DNA from: Mycolicibacterium canariasense
GTDB taxonomy: Bacteria > Actinomycetota > Actinomycetes > Mycobacteriales > Mycobacteriaceae
Assembly (NCBI RefSeq): GCF_002101555.1
Contig: NZ_LQOL01000085.1
Coordinates: 1-33,674, forward strand
Direction: 5' to 3'
Length of the DNA stretch: 33,674 bases
Each line of letters begins with the position of its first letter. Position 1 is the stretch's first letter. Of this stretch, positions 24,534 to 32,324 are shown one piece after another. Under the pieces are notes generated by a model that saw only the letters and a program-made list of their open reading frames with translations, did not search any database and was not told the origin of the DNA. Made by a program: the position numbers and the translations under genes.

Positions 24534-24872
24534 TCACTGTGACGTAGCGCCGTTGATCCGAGACCCGCGTTCCTCGGCCAGGTACTGCACGATCACCGCG
24601 GCGGGCACGCGGCCGCGACTGCCGACAGGTATTCCCCGCGCCCGCGCCCACGCCCGCACCAGTGACGGGTCAACCGCGTTGCGCGGGCGCCGGGCCACCG
24701 CGCGTCGGCCAGCTCTGATGTAGATCGCCATCTGCTCGCGCATGGTCGCTGCGTTGGGCGCCGCAAGATCGATCTGGTAGGCGATCCCGTCCATCGCGAA
24801 CTCCACGGTCTCGTCGGCCGGCAGGGTGTCGTCGAGGTCGTCAGTAAGTTCTTCCCGCATTCTGCGACTCAC
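24534..24872 (-). CDS. lsr2: Lsr2-family nucleoid-associated silencer
   Basis: 112 aa. The N-terminal dimerisation half has the Lsr2 pattern (DETVEFAMDGIAYQIDLAAPNAATMREQM). The C-terminal DNA-binding half has WARARGIPVGSRGRVPAAVIVQYL, with the R-G-R minor-groove hook. Lsr2 is the mycobacterial H-NS-like protein that silences AT-rich foreign DNA. Start: GTG 24872 has GGAGGG nine bases upstream; ATG 24860 is the alternative. A plasmid-borne copy probably hides the element from the host or controls its own AT-rich regions. Confidence 0.92.
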   Translation of the reverse strand: MSRRMREELTDDLDDTLPADETVEFAMDGIAYQIDLAAPNAATMREQMAIYIRAGRRAVARRPRNAVDPSLVRAWARARGIPVGSRGRVPAAVIVQYLAEERGSRINGATSQ

Positions 24873-25086
24873 GTGGAATATCCCTCCGCTTTTCCGACCG
24901 ATAATCTCTGGATAAACACCCCGGGAAGATATGTCGCAGTTAACGGTAATGCCGCACGCGACACTTCCGCGCCTACGCCGCCGGTGACGCTTCGCTACCG
25001 GCCGGAGCCCGCCGCTGCAGGCAGCGCTCGCAAAACTTCGCTACAATAGTTGTAGTCATGTTTTAGTGCGCGAGAGGAGTCCAGCC
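24873..25086. promoter_or_regulatory. divergent promoter region with palindromic operator
   Basis: 214 bases between lsr2 and the HTH gene. CTACAATAGTTGTAG (25041-25055) is a palindrome with 6-bp arms that contains TACAAT, a -10 box for the plus-strand gene, so the gene's own HTH product may bind it. The lsr2 side is AT-rich (GATAATCTCTGGATAA near 24900), consistent with a minus-strand promoter. Confidence 0.55.
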
Positions 25087-25482
25087 GTGCAGGAGCCGAT
25101 GCACGCGACGCTCGCACAGCACGACCGCCTGTCACTGGCCGACATCGCGGCCCTCTACGGACTCAGCACATCTACGGTGCGCACCTATAACGGCCAGGCA
25201 GCCATCGCCAGACGCAACGGCACCGCCAAAGCCCACGACTTCCCCGCCCCAACTGGTCGCGTCGGCAACTCCCCTGTCTTCGACGCCCTCGCCGTCCGCG
25301 ACTGGTTCGACCACCGCCCCGGCCGCGGAGCCGGCGGCGGGCGACCGCCCAAGACCCCGGCCAAGGATCGTCCAACGCCGACACCACGCAAACGGCGACG
25401 CAAGAGTTCAGGAGCCTCACCCCCGAGTGATGACGAAACCTCGGCTCGGCGTGTGAAACGACCCAGCAAGGAGACACGATGA
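25087..25482 (+). CDS. small HTH (excisionase/MerR-like) DNA-binding protein
   Basis: 131 aa. Residues 10-60 contain an HTH (LSLADIAALYGLSTSTVRTY), followed by a wing-like region (FPAPTGRVGNSPVFDALAVRDWF), typical of excisionase/phage-type regulators. The C-terminal 50 residues are very basic (RKRRRKSS, RRVKR) and may bind DNA without specificity. Start: GTG 25087 has GAGAGGAG seven bases upstream; GTG 25066 has none. ATGA overlap with the next gene at 25479. The palindrome at 25041 is a candidate autoregulatory site. Confidence 0.75.
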   Translation: MQEPMHATLAQHDRLSLADIAALYGLSTSTVRTYNGQAAIARRNGTAKAHDFPAPTGRVGNSPVFDALAVRDWFDHRPGRGAGGGRPPKTPAKDRPTPTPRKRRRKSSGASPPSDDETSARRVKRPSKETR

Positions 25483-25871
25483 GTGACGACAACCACGGAC
25501 GACGCCGTAACCGCCACAGCGCGACAGCGGTGTACACCGTCACCGACGACCGTGGCACCGCAGCGTGGACTCGGTCCGTCCCGCGGCGCGGGCGCCGTGC
25601 CGCCCCCGCGCCCGCGGACACCGCGACCATTGCCGGTGGGTGGCTGTTCGGCCCCGCAGAGCTGGTGTCCGCCGTGCGCCAGACACTCGACACCACGAGC
25701 AAGGGTGAGCACGAAATCCGTTACGGCGTCTGGGCACAGATGCCGGCAGACCGCGACTGCGCCGAGGCAGTGCTAGTCGCCATGCTCCTGGCGATGCCGC
25801 AGGGCAGTGTCGCAGCTGCGGTCTGGGACATCCTGGAAACCGAAGTGGTGCCAGACGGCGCCATACGCTGA
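25479..25871 (+). CDS. hypothetical protein, 130 aa
   Basis: Overlaps the HTH gene by four bases (ATGA), so it is co-translated. The N-terminus is basic. Residues 45-130 are alpha/beta with an acidic end. The stop abuts the stop of the convergent metallopeptidase gene inside the palindrome CGCTGATCAGCG, with no spacer. Family unknown; a partner or modulator of the HTH protein is possible from the coupling. Confidence 0.65.
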   Translation: MSDDNHGRRRNRHSATAVYTVTDDRGTAAWTRSVPRRGRRAAPAPADTATIAGGWLFGPAELVSAVRQTLDTTSKGEHEIRYGVWAQMPADRDCAEAVLVAMLLAMPQGSVAAAVWDILETEVVPDGAIR

Positions 25872-27701
25872 TCAGCGATCGGCTTCGCGCGAATCCAGCA
25901 GCCTCGGCGCCGATGCCAGAAGCGCCAGCACCAGTTGGCGGTGCTCGGGATCTGCACGGCGCTGCTGTTCGGCCCAACCTGATTCCGGGTTGTCGGTCAG
26001 ACCTCCGAAACGCCCGGTTGCCAGTGCCTCCATTCCCACCGAAAAGACCTCGGTGTGGGGCTGATTGGGCCCGTAGTCCCGACCGATGTAGGGATCGACG
26101 AAGGAGTCCTCGCGCACCGTCTCGACCACGCGGCGCCCGCGCCGGACACCGGTGTTGTAGACCGTGGGATCCAGTCCCGCGGTGCGCCGCGCCAGAAACG
26201 CATGGCACGCAGTGGCGATCGCCGGTGCCTGCTCCTCGATGCGGTGGGCCATCTCGTGAACGGTGACGTTGTCGGCCCCGTTGGTGGTCAGTTCCGCGAC
26301 CGGGTTCCCCGATAGCGGCGGCACCCGCTTCTTACTAACCACGAAGAGCATTCCGTCGACCGCCCGGATCTCGGGACTTGATCCCATCTTGGCGGCAAAT
26401 CGTTTGTCCATGTATGGATTGTGCGATGGCGACCATGCGGCGAACGCGGCTTCGAGTGCCGCGCGATTGGCGGCGGTGTCGGGCACCCCGCCGCGCGACG
26501 GAGGGGCGGAGCGGGCTTCGGTATACCGGGACGCATAGCCGGCGTTCAGCTGAATCCTGCTGGATCGCGTCTCAGCATCGGTCTCGTCATCGGTCTCGTG
26601 ATCGACGGCGCGTGCCGCGGCGATTAGGTCGCTCGCGTCCAGGTAGTGCGCGGCCGGCACTCGCTCATGCGCTCCGCTGGGCTGGTAATGCGCCCGCGAG
26701 GACGTGACACGCACACGCAGCGGGCGGCCATTGTCACGGGCTCGTTCGACGAGCTGGTCCGGGTAGGCGGAGTGGACGGAGTCGACGAACTGCGCCTGTT
26801 TGGCCTTGGTCATCCCGGTTCCCCACACCACGGGCTGCGCGCCCTCGCTGAGGTCCGTTGTCCCGAAACTCAGATCGGGGTTCGCCTGCTCCAGCGTGGA
26901 CCGCAGTGCCGCGGCGTGCGCCTTGGACCGCTGGGTGCGCACCAGCTGTTGTGCGTCGAGCAGGGTGCGGGTCATGGCCTGGAATCGCCCCGCTGCTTCG
27001 CGGTCGAGGCGCCCATCGCGGATGCGCGTGTACACGTCGTGAGCAGTCATCACCGTGCCGTCCTGGTGGGTGAAATCTGCGTCCACGACTACGCGCGCGA
27101 CCCAAGCCGGCGACCCGACAGCGTCGCGGTCGCCGGGGTCGGGCAATGCACGGCGCAAATGCTCGTGCAACGTGACGTCCGCGACCGCAGCGAGATGGCG
27201 ACCCTCCTCTTGCAGCGCAGCCTCATAAGCGCGCCGCTGCGGGCTGTCGCTGTACGGGGACAGCCCGGCCATGGCGGCGTAGGCCGTGCGAGTCTCCTCG
27301 GCTGACAACTGTGCACGGACGGTGGCGTAGGCGCGCACCTGTTCGCAGTCCTCATCCGACATCTCGGCTATCGGACGGCTGTAGCGGTCCTCGATCAACG
27401 CATCGACGACGGTGCCCAGCGGTGGTGGCAGTTCGGGATCGGGCTCTACTTCGGGTGCGGGTGCAGCCGCGGGATCCAGATCCAATGCCGCTGCGCCAGC
27501 GAGGTCTTGCTCACCCTCAGCAAGCGCGGCCTGCATCCGCTCCTGGACTTCGACGAAGCGGCGGGTGAACTCCGCGGTATTGGCTGCGCGACGGGCAGCT
27601 TCCGCGTTGCGCGCTGCGTACCGCGAACGTGCATAGGCACGGCGGCGTTCACCGCTGGCGCATGGGCACCGTCGCCCGCCCTCCGACATCGAACGGCACA
27701 T
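25872..27701 (-). CDS. zincin-like metallopeptidase protein, 609 aa
   Basis: The N-terminus has a Cys-containing basic motif (MCRSMSEGGRRCPC) followed by an Arg/Ala-rich helix, seen at the start of many actinobacterial phage and plasmid proteins. Residues 20-70 may form a coiled coil. The C-terminal third holds HEMAH (His482, Glu483, His486), the HExxH zinc motif, and a downstream Glu551 in HTEVFSVGMEAL that fits the third ligand. There is no signal peptide. The middle is helical with no known motif. Start ATG 27701 has GGGAGG and AAGG upstream. It may be a toxin-like or DNA-entry protein, as other mobile-element zincins are thought to be, but the target cannot be read from the sequence. It contains a copy of GGACGTGACA (26700). 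Confidence 0.75.
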   Translation of the reverse strand: MCRSMSEGGRRCPCASGERRRAYARSRYAARNAEAARRAANTAEFTRRFVEVQERMQAALAEGEQDLAGAAALDLDPAAAPAPEVEPDPELPPPLGTVVDALIEDRYSRPIAEMSDEDCEQVRAYATVRAQLSAEETRTAYAAMAGLSPYSDSPQRRAYEAALQEEGRHLAAVADVTLHEHLRRALPDPGDRDAVGSPAWVARVVVDADFTHQDGTVMTAHDVYTRIRDGRLDREAAGRFQAMTRTLLDAQQLVRTQRSKAHAAALRSTLEQANPDLSFGTTDLSEGAQPVVWGTGMTKAKQAQFVDSVHSAYPDQLVERARDNGRPLRVRVTSSRAHYQPSGAHERVPAAHYLDASDLIAAARAVDHETDDETDAETRSSRIQLNAGYASRYTEARSAPPSRGGVPDTAANRAALEAAFAAWSPSHNPYMDKRFAAKMGSSPEIRAVDGMLFVVSKKRVPPLSGNPVAELTTNGADNVTVHEMAHRIEEQAPAIATACHAFLARRTAGLDPTVYNTGVRRGRRVVETVREDSFVDPYIGRDYGPNQPHTEVFSVGMEALATGRFGGLTDNPESGWAEQQRRADPEHRQLVLALLASAPRLLDSREADR

Positions 27702-28055
27702 TGGGCCTTGACCTCCCGTTTCGTAGTCCCCGGTCGAGGTTCGCGACGGTAGGTGAGTAGAGGATCAACCAGGTCGCGCGACGCGTCTGGACGGCCGATA
27801 CCGGATGCGGGAACCCAAGCGATGTGGCGGCCCTACCCGCCTGCACCGACAGCGCGACGCAATACGCATGCGCCGCCAACAGGCGGCGCCGAAGAAGCCG
27901 GACCAGGTCAGGGACGTGACATCACTGGAATTCGACACGCATTCATGGGTAAGCTCACTGACGACTCGCTCCTTGAGTCGGTTGAGATGTCAGCGGTGAA
28001 CGGTCCGGAAGCCTGCGAAGGCGACCGGACCGTTCTGCTTTCGGCAGCGCAGCAC
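27702..28055. other. 354-base intergenic region
   Basis: No supported gene. It contains a GC-rich hairpin near 27868-27890 (GCGCCGCC / GGCGGCGC), one copy of GGACGTGACA (27912-27921), and the terminator-like hairpin at 27998-28035. A plus-strand open frame runs through it and over the next gene but is the antisense shadow of the minus-strand gene. Confidence 0.6.
27998..28035 (-). terminator. terminator after the Cys-rich protein gene
   Basis: GAACGGTCCGG (27998-28008) pairs with CCGGACCGTTC (28025-28035), with inner GCCT/AGGC pairing. It lies 20 bases downstream of the stop of the minus-strand gene ending at 28056. Confidence 0.6.
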
Positions 28056-28430
28056 CTAGCGGCGAAATCGGGGGCGGCGGGCAGGAGCACGACGCTCCCC
28101 CATCCGCGGGGCGTCCGCACACACGCCGCGCTGGCATTCCACGCCGAACGCGCACAACGCACACAGCACGGCGGCGTTTCGCACGTGACCGGTATACCCG
28201 ACGCTTTCGTCGCGCTCACCGCAGCATTCGCACGACAGCTTGCCCTTCGAGCCCCATTCAGCAACCAGCTCGGCGAAGTGCTCGACCCGCTCCTGGTCGG
28301 CTGCCGCGCCGGTGCGCCAGGGCGGCACGGGTGTCAGCGGGTGAGCCAGTGCGTCCCAGAGGAGCAGGTGATTGAGCCGGCGGTTGGAGGCAGCTGCAAC
28401 AAACGACTGGCTGTTGGGAGATTGTGACAT
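28056..28430 (-). CDS. Cys-rich (zinc-finger-like) protein, 124 aa
   Basis: Residues 62-100 carry LSCECCGERDESVG and AAVLCALCAFGVEC, two Cys clusters spaced like a treble-clef or zinc-ribbon finger. The C-terminus is strongly basic. The N-terminal 50 residues are helical (RRLNHLLLWDALAHPL). ATG 28430 has GAAAGGG eight bases upstream. The promoter carries the second exact copy of the palindromic operator also found before the DNA ligase gene, in the same orientation and at similar distance, so both genes are probably controlled by one repressor. A nucleic-acid-binding role is inferred. Confidence 0.72.
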   Translation of the reverse strand: MSQSPNSQSFVAAASNRRLNHLLLWDALAHPLTPVPPWRTGAAADQERVEHFAELVAEWGSKGKLSCECCGERDESVGYTGHVRNAAVLCALCAFGVECQRGVCADAPRMGERRAPARRPRFRR

Positions 28431-28448
28431 CGGCGCGACCCTTTCGTG

Positions 28449-28467
28449 ATTCTCTATTTTAGAGAAT
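28449..28467 (-). promoter_or_regulatory. palindromic operator overlapping a -10 box, copy 2
   Basis: Reading the minus strand: ATTCTCTAAAATAGAGAAT, identical over 19 bases to 15164-15182, and with two more shared upstream bases (CT). TAAAAT is the -10. It is located 19 bases before the ATG at 28430. Confidence 0.8.
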
Positions 28468-28546
28468 AGATCACGGCGAGATCAATCACTGTCAGCGACA
28501 GCACTGGCGTGTCGCACCGGTGCTGCCACTCGCCGAGTGCAAGGCC

Positions 28547-28807
28547 TCAGTTCGAAGTGTCAGACGCTTTGGATGAAACGTCAGAGACGGCGACCGTCTC
28601 CGCCCGCTGCCAGCTCCCCGGCGCCCAGACGACGTATACCGGCGTCCCTTCCCCCGCCGGCGGGTCCCCGTAGGTGGCGATACGCAGGCAGCCCTCCCGG
28701 TCAACTTCATCGACTTCACAGTGCGAGTAAGAGACGGCTTCCCCACCTGCGAGGGGATACACGTCCGTGCGGCGGCTGCCAGAGGCTTGACGGTGCGTCG
28801 TGCTCAT
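28547..28807 (-). CDS. hypothetical protein, 86 aa
   Basis: ATG 28807 has AAAGGA eight bases upstream. The sequence is beta-rich (CEVDEVDREGCLRIATYGD, PVYVVWAPGSW) with an acidic centre and a Ser/Asp-rich tail. It looks like a small compact beta domain. It follows the 72-aa gene by 48 bases on the same strand. Function unknown. Confidence 0.6.
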   Translation of the reverse strand: MSTTHRQASGSRRTDVYPLAGGEAVSYSHCEVDEVDREGCLRIATYGDPPAGEGTPVYVVWAPGSWQRAETVAVSDVSSKASDTSN

Positions 28808-28855
28808 GATCGAAATCCTTTGCAGTAGTTCATATGGCGGATTGGCATGTGGCGG

Positions 28856-29074
28856 TCAGGCCGTGCGAGTGACATCGAGACTGCGAAGGTGCGGCGCCCC
28901 CGGAACGATCAGCCAGTTCGCGCGGCGGGAGAATCCCGCCGAAGTCAGGGCGGCGTACGCGCCCAGCTCATCGACAACGCCGTTGACGTCGGCGATGACA
29001 TCACCGCTGCTGGTGCATTTCACCCAGAGCGCGCCGGTAACGGTGTTCCAGTGGGCGGTCAATAGAGCGCTCAC
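28856..29074 (-). CDS. hypothetical protein, 72 aa
   Basis: GTG start overlaps the stop of a 24-codon upstream frame (GTGA). The sequence is alpha/beta (WNTVTGALWVKCTSSGDVIADVNGVVDELG) with a single Cys. It is part of the minus-strand unit that starts at 29145. Family not recognised. Confidence 0.5.
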   Translation of the reverse strand: MSALLTAHWNTVTGALWVKCTSSGDVIADVNGVVDELGAYAALTSAGFSRRANWLIVPGAPHLRSLDVTRTA

Positions 29075-29145
29075 CGCGGTGGCTTCCGCGTCCCCGACGC
29101 ACCCTGGGATGCGCGCACAACGTGCTCATGGTCAGTAGATGGCAT
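29071..29145 (-). CDS. 24-codon upstream reading frame
   Basis: ATG 29145 has a strong GGAGG (29151-29155) five bases upstream, and its TGA overlaps the GTG of the next gene. It is probably a translated leader peptide that brings ribosomes to the next gene, which has no ribosome site of its own. A frameshifted N-terminus of the 72-aa gene is the alternative. Confidence 0.45.
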   Translation of the reverse strand: MPSTDHEHVVRASQGASGTRKPPR

Positions 29146-30035
29146 CGACTCCTCCGTTCACTGGCGCCGGCGCGGCCAATCTCCGCGCCGCTGGTCACGG
29201 GAATGTCTACCCACCCGCGCAGCACGGAGGCGAGTCCTGCGCACGCCACGCCGAGAACACACCGACACACCTCGGCGGTGAATGCCGTCGACGCCTCGGC
29301 CTTCGCGTGAATATCGCAGCTAGCGCAAACATTTGGGTCCGCCGCGGGCGGTGCCGATCAATGCACCGGAACGCCGACATCGGGTCACTCCACTGGCGTA
29401 GATCGCACGAACTTTTCCAATTGGCGCACCGTTGACCTGCGGAAAGTGTCAGAGTTTTCGATGATCGCGGCGTGAGCTGGGCGGTTGCGTTGAGGTCGCC
29501 AGAAGGGGGAGGGGGTCTGACGGTAACCGTCTCTACACGGTGGCCTGTGGCGTGGCTCACAGCGGTTTATCGGGGCGGTGAATGGTGACAGTTTCTTTTA
29601 CTCGTTCATGTTTTTAGTTAGTGTATCTAGTTATATGTATTTATCAGGCATTTCTACTTTTACGCATCCGACAACAAGACCGTTTTTGTAGTGAAAAGTG
29701 TTTCATTGAATTTCTTCATGTTTGACGACCCCCTCCCCCTTCTGGCGACATGGATGCTGCACTGCAGGTAGCGCCGTGATTGCACGCCGCGCTGACAGTT
29801 TCTGCTGGTCAGCGGTACGTCAATCGAAAATATTCGTGCGTTCTGCGCCAGCGGTTTGGCGTCCGACAACTGTCTACGAAATCCTGTGAGCCGAGTCACT
29901 CACATTCTGGCCCCGCTACAACCGCCAGCTGCCACACCGTGACTCAGCTAACCGCCCCGCCGCGCTGCTGACATGTCCTGCGCCCGAGTCGAGTCGCGCT
30001 CAATCCCAGCGGGGAGCAGGTGGCACACTGCGGGC
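29146..30035. other. long non-coding region between divergent gene sets
   Basis: 890 bases without a supported gene. Short frames exist but have no ribosome sites, and those crossing the repeats are explained by the repeats themselves. The left part (29146-29390) is ordinary GC-rich sequence; the centre holds the inverted-repeat, AT-rich structure described separately; the right part (29854-30035) leads to the RuvC-like gene and shows nothing further. Confidence 0.6.
29391..29853. repeat. large inverted repeat around an AT-rich core, candidate origin
   Basis: Outer arms: 29391-29452 and 29792-29853, 49 of 62 positions identical when one is reverse-complemented. Inner arms: 29495-29517 and 29727-29749, a perfect 23-bp inverted repeat (GTCGCCAGAAGGGG at one end, GGGGGTC at the other). 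The distance from outer to inner arm is exactly 42 bases on both sides, and that stretch is also partly similar. The core (29518-29726) becomes strongly AT-rich from about 29586, with T-runs, a third copy of TGACAGTTTCT (29586-29596) and the direct repeat TTCATGTTT (29605 and 29715). Flanking genes point away on both sides. Symmetry, AT-richness and absence of genes suggest a replication origin (oriV) or transfer origin. Confidence 0.7.
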
Positions 30036-30668
30036 ATGTCCGAGCCCCTGCCGCCCGTGTTGAACCCGACCGCTCGGGGCCGGTACATCATCGGGCTCGA
30101 TGTTTCGCTCACCGGTACCGGCATCGCCGCACTCGACGTTCACACCGGTGCGTTGCTCACCGCGGTGCACGCCTCCCCAACCCCCGCGGACGATGCACTG
30201 GGCGCCCACGTCAACCGCCACCGCAACCTGACCGACGGGATCGTCAACCAGGTGCTGGATTCAGACCCTGTGCTTGTGGTGATCGAAGACTTGCAGTTCT
30301 CGGTCAAAGAGAAAGACAGCTCGCTGACCCGGCGCGGATTCCTCTGGTGGGCCGTGGTGGAAGGGCTGTGCCGCGGCGGGGCGCCGGTGGTCCGTGTGGC
30401 GCCGCAGCTGATCAAGCAGCTGGCCACGGGCAAGGGAAACGCCAGCAAGTCCGAGGTGGCAGCGGCGTACGCGGTCGCCTGGCCCGACGCGGTTCGCGGG
30501 AAGAATCTTCAGGACCGCGCCGACGCAGCTTTCGCCGCCGCGCTGGGTGCAGCTCGAATCGACTGTGACGTACTGCCGTTCAAACTCACCGTCAAGCAGC
30601 GTAAGGCTGTTCACGCCGTCGGCGCTTCGACGATCCCACCCCGCATCGGCCATTCGGTCGCGGCCTGA
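30036..30668 (+). CDS. RuvC-like Holliday junction resolvase
   Basis: 210 aa. RNase H-like fold with the four acidic residues in RuvC order: Asp22 (YIIGLDVSLTGTGIA), Glu84 (LVVIEDLQF), Asp160 and Asp163 (LQDRADAAFAAAL). GKGNASKSEVAAAY at 132-145 matches the RuvC region before the last motif. It would cut four-way junctions made during replication or recombination of the element. Start ATG 30036 is the first Met with family-like sequence; an upstream ATG at 29973 adds an unlikely segment. It heads the plus-strand gene set next to the origin-like region. Confidence 0.85.
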   Translation: MSEPLPPVLNPTARGRYIIGLDVSLTGTGIAALDVHTGALLTAVHASPTPADDALGAHVNRHRNLTDGIVNQVLDSDPVLVVIEDLQFSVKEKDSSLTRRGFLWWAVVEGLCRGGAPVVRVAPQLIKQLATGKGNASKSEVAAAYAVAWPDAVRGKNLQDRADAAFAAALGAARIDCDVLPFKLTVKQRKAVHAVGASTIPPRIGHSVAA

Positions 30669-30786
30669 GATCCGTTCGTCCTCAACGGGCGCTCGTGCAA
30701 GATTGCTGGTTCTCCGCGCAGCGCACGCGTCGGCGTGTCGGACTTCGGCCTCCGAACACGTCGGTGGTGATCGTTACCTTGGCGCC

Positions 30787-32226
30787 ATGACGTCACCACA
30801 TGCACTTGCCGGTGCACCGGCAATGGATCCGGCATCGCTGGCCGCAGCAGCTGCCGCCGTGGTACTGACCCCGCGTCCTGCGCCAGTCACCCCCGTCTTT
30901 CCGGGCGCGACACCGCCCGCGCTGACACTGGTCCCACCTCCAGCGACCGCCGCGCCGGCAGCCGCTGCGCCGATGCCCGCACCCGCGCTTCACCCGGTCG
31001 CTTCCGCAGCGCCGGCGATCGGCACCGTCGCGGTCACCACGCAGGCCGACACCGCAGCGGTCGCCATGCCGGCACCACCCATCGGCACAGTTGCATCCCC
31101 CGTTCCTGCACCGCCGCACGCCATCGGAACCGTCGGCCCCTCGGCTGAGCCGAACAGTGGAACCGCCGCAGTTGCCCTGCCTGCCCCGCCCGCCATCGGA
31201 TCGGTAGCACTCACACCCTCCCAGCAGCTCGACCGCATGGAGGACCCGCCGGCGGTCGCACGCGTCCCCTACGCGCCGCCAACAGCCGCGATCCCGGACG
31301 CTCCCCCTCCTCCTGGCAAGTGGGTGGCGAAGTACACCCGCGACATGAGCAAGTACGTGGTGCCCGGGCTGGACGGGCTGCGCAGCACCGAGACGTTTGT
31401 GCGTGCCACCACGCACGCCAAGGTGCTCGACGACAGCACTGCACTGACGAAGTGGCAGTTGCGTGGCACCGTATTGGGCCTGGCCCGCAACCCAGAACTG
31501 CTCGACGGGCTGGACCTGGGCGGCGCCGATCACGTCAACGAGCTGACTTTTGGCTCCAAACTCGCGCTCAGTTCCGTCGGCAACGCAGCGATGCGCCGTG
31601 CCGGCGGTGACGACGGCAGCGATTTCGGGACCAAGCTGCACGGCTATGTGGAAGCCCTCATCGAAGGGGTGATCCCGTTCGATGAGGTGCCGGAACTGTT
31701 CAAGCCCTATGTCCGCGTGCTCTTCGCCGCAGTTCGCCGCCACGGGCTGAACTTCGTGCGCGGCATGACCGAACGGACGGTGTTCATTCCGGCCACCGGC
31801 ATGGTCGGCACCTTCGACTTCCTGTTCCTCACCCCGCACGGCGAGTTGATCATCGGCGACCTGAAAACCTCCAGTTCCATCGACTACTCGTGGCTGGCGA
31901 TCGGCGTTCAGTTGGCGCAGTACGCGCACGCAATCATGATGCTGTCCTGGGACGGGACGTTCTGGGAACAGATGCCAGAGGTGTCCAAGGTCTATGCGGC
32001 GGTTGTGTCGGTGCCCAAAGACGAGCCCTCGCCAGTCGCCCGGATCTACTACGTCGATCTGGCACTGGGCGCCGAGCTGGTCGACATCGCAACTCGCGTA
32101 CAGGGCATCCACGAAACCTCCCGCCGCGTGGCAAGCACTGGCGAGCTGCGCACGCCCGGCGACGAGTTGATCGCCTGGGCTGCCGGTGATCCGGTAACGC
32201 TGTCCGAAGCAGCCTCCATGGTCTGA
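30787..32226 (+). CDS. RecB/Cas4-like PD-(D/E)XK nuclease with disordered N-terminus
   Basis: 479 aa. Residues 1-180 are Ala/Pro/Val-rich with repeated IGTVA/IGSVA units and no visible fold. Residues 185-479 hold the nuclease: Asp344 in GTFDFLF, Asp358-Leu-Lys360 in GDLKTSS, and Gln375/Gln378-Tyr379 in VQLAQYAHA, the RecB-type order D, DxK, QxxxY. Such proteins trim DNA ends with phage and plasmid recombination systems. Start ATG 30787: TACCTT lies six bases before it, a possible leaderless -10. An annotation from 30547 would add a segment antisense to the preceding gene's end and is rejected. Confidence 0.8.
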   Translation: MTSPHALAGAPAMDPASLAAAAAAVVLTPRPAPVTPVFPGATPPALTLVPPPATAAPAAAAPMPAPALHPVASAAPAIGTVAVTTQADTAAVAMPAPPIGTVASPVPAPPHAIGTVGPSAEPNSGTAAVALPAPPAIGSVALTPSQQLDRMEDPPAVARVPYAPPTAAIPDAPPPPGKWVAKYTRDMSKYVVPGLDGLRSTETFVRATTHAKVLDDSTALTKWQLRGTVLGLARNPELLDGLDLGGADHVNELTFGSKLALSSVGNAAMRRAGGDDGSDFGTKLHGYVEALIEGVIPFDEVPELFKPYVRVLFAAVRRHGLNFVRGMTERTVFIPATGMVGTFDFLFLTPHGELIIGDLKTSSSIDYSWLAIGVQLAQYAHAIMMLSWDGTFWEQMPEVSKVYAAVVSVPKDEPSPVARIYYVDLALGAELVDIATRVQGIHETSRRVASTGELRTPGDELIAWAAGDPVTLSEAASMV

Positions 32227-32324
32227 GGTAGCGGCGGTCACCGGTTCTCCGACTCGCGCTGCGCACCTTCATCCACAGCTGGGCTGGCTACGATGCCGCA
32301 CACCGCTGCCGGAAAGGAAGAACC

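Noticed and set aside
27753..28427. 224-codon plus-strand frame
   Set aside because: It overlaps the minus-strand Cys-rich gene almost completely. The minus-strand gene has the promoter, operator, ribosome site and terminator.
29207..29560. 117-codon minus-strand frame and the 63-codon plus-strand frame at 29780, which share a similar peptide
   Set aside because: The similarity comes from the inverted DNA repeat. Differences fall equally on all codon positions and there are no ribosome sites.
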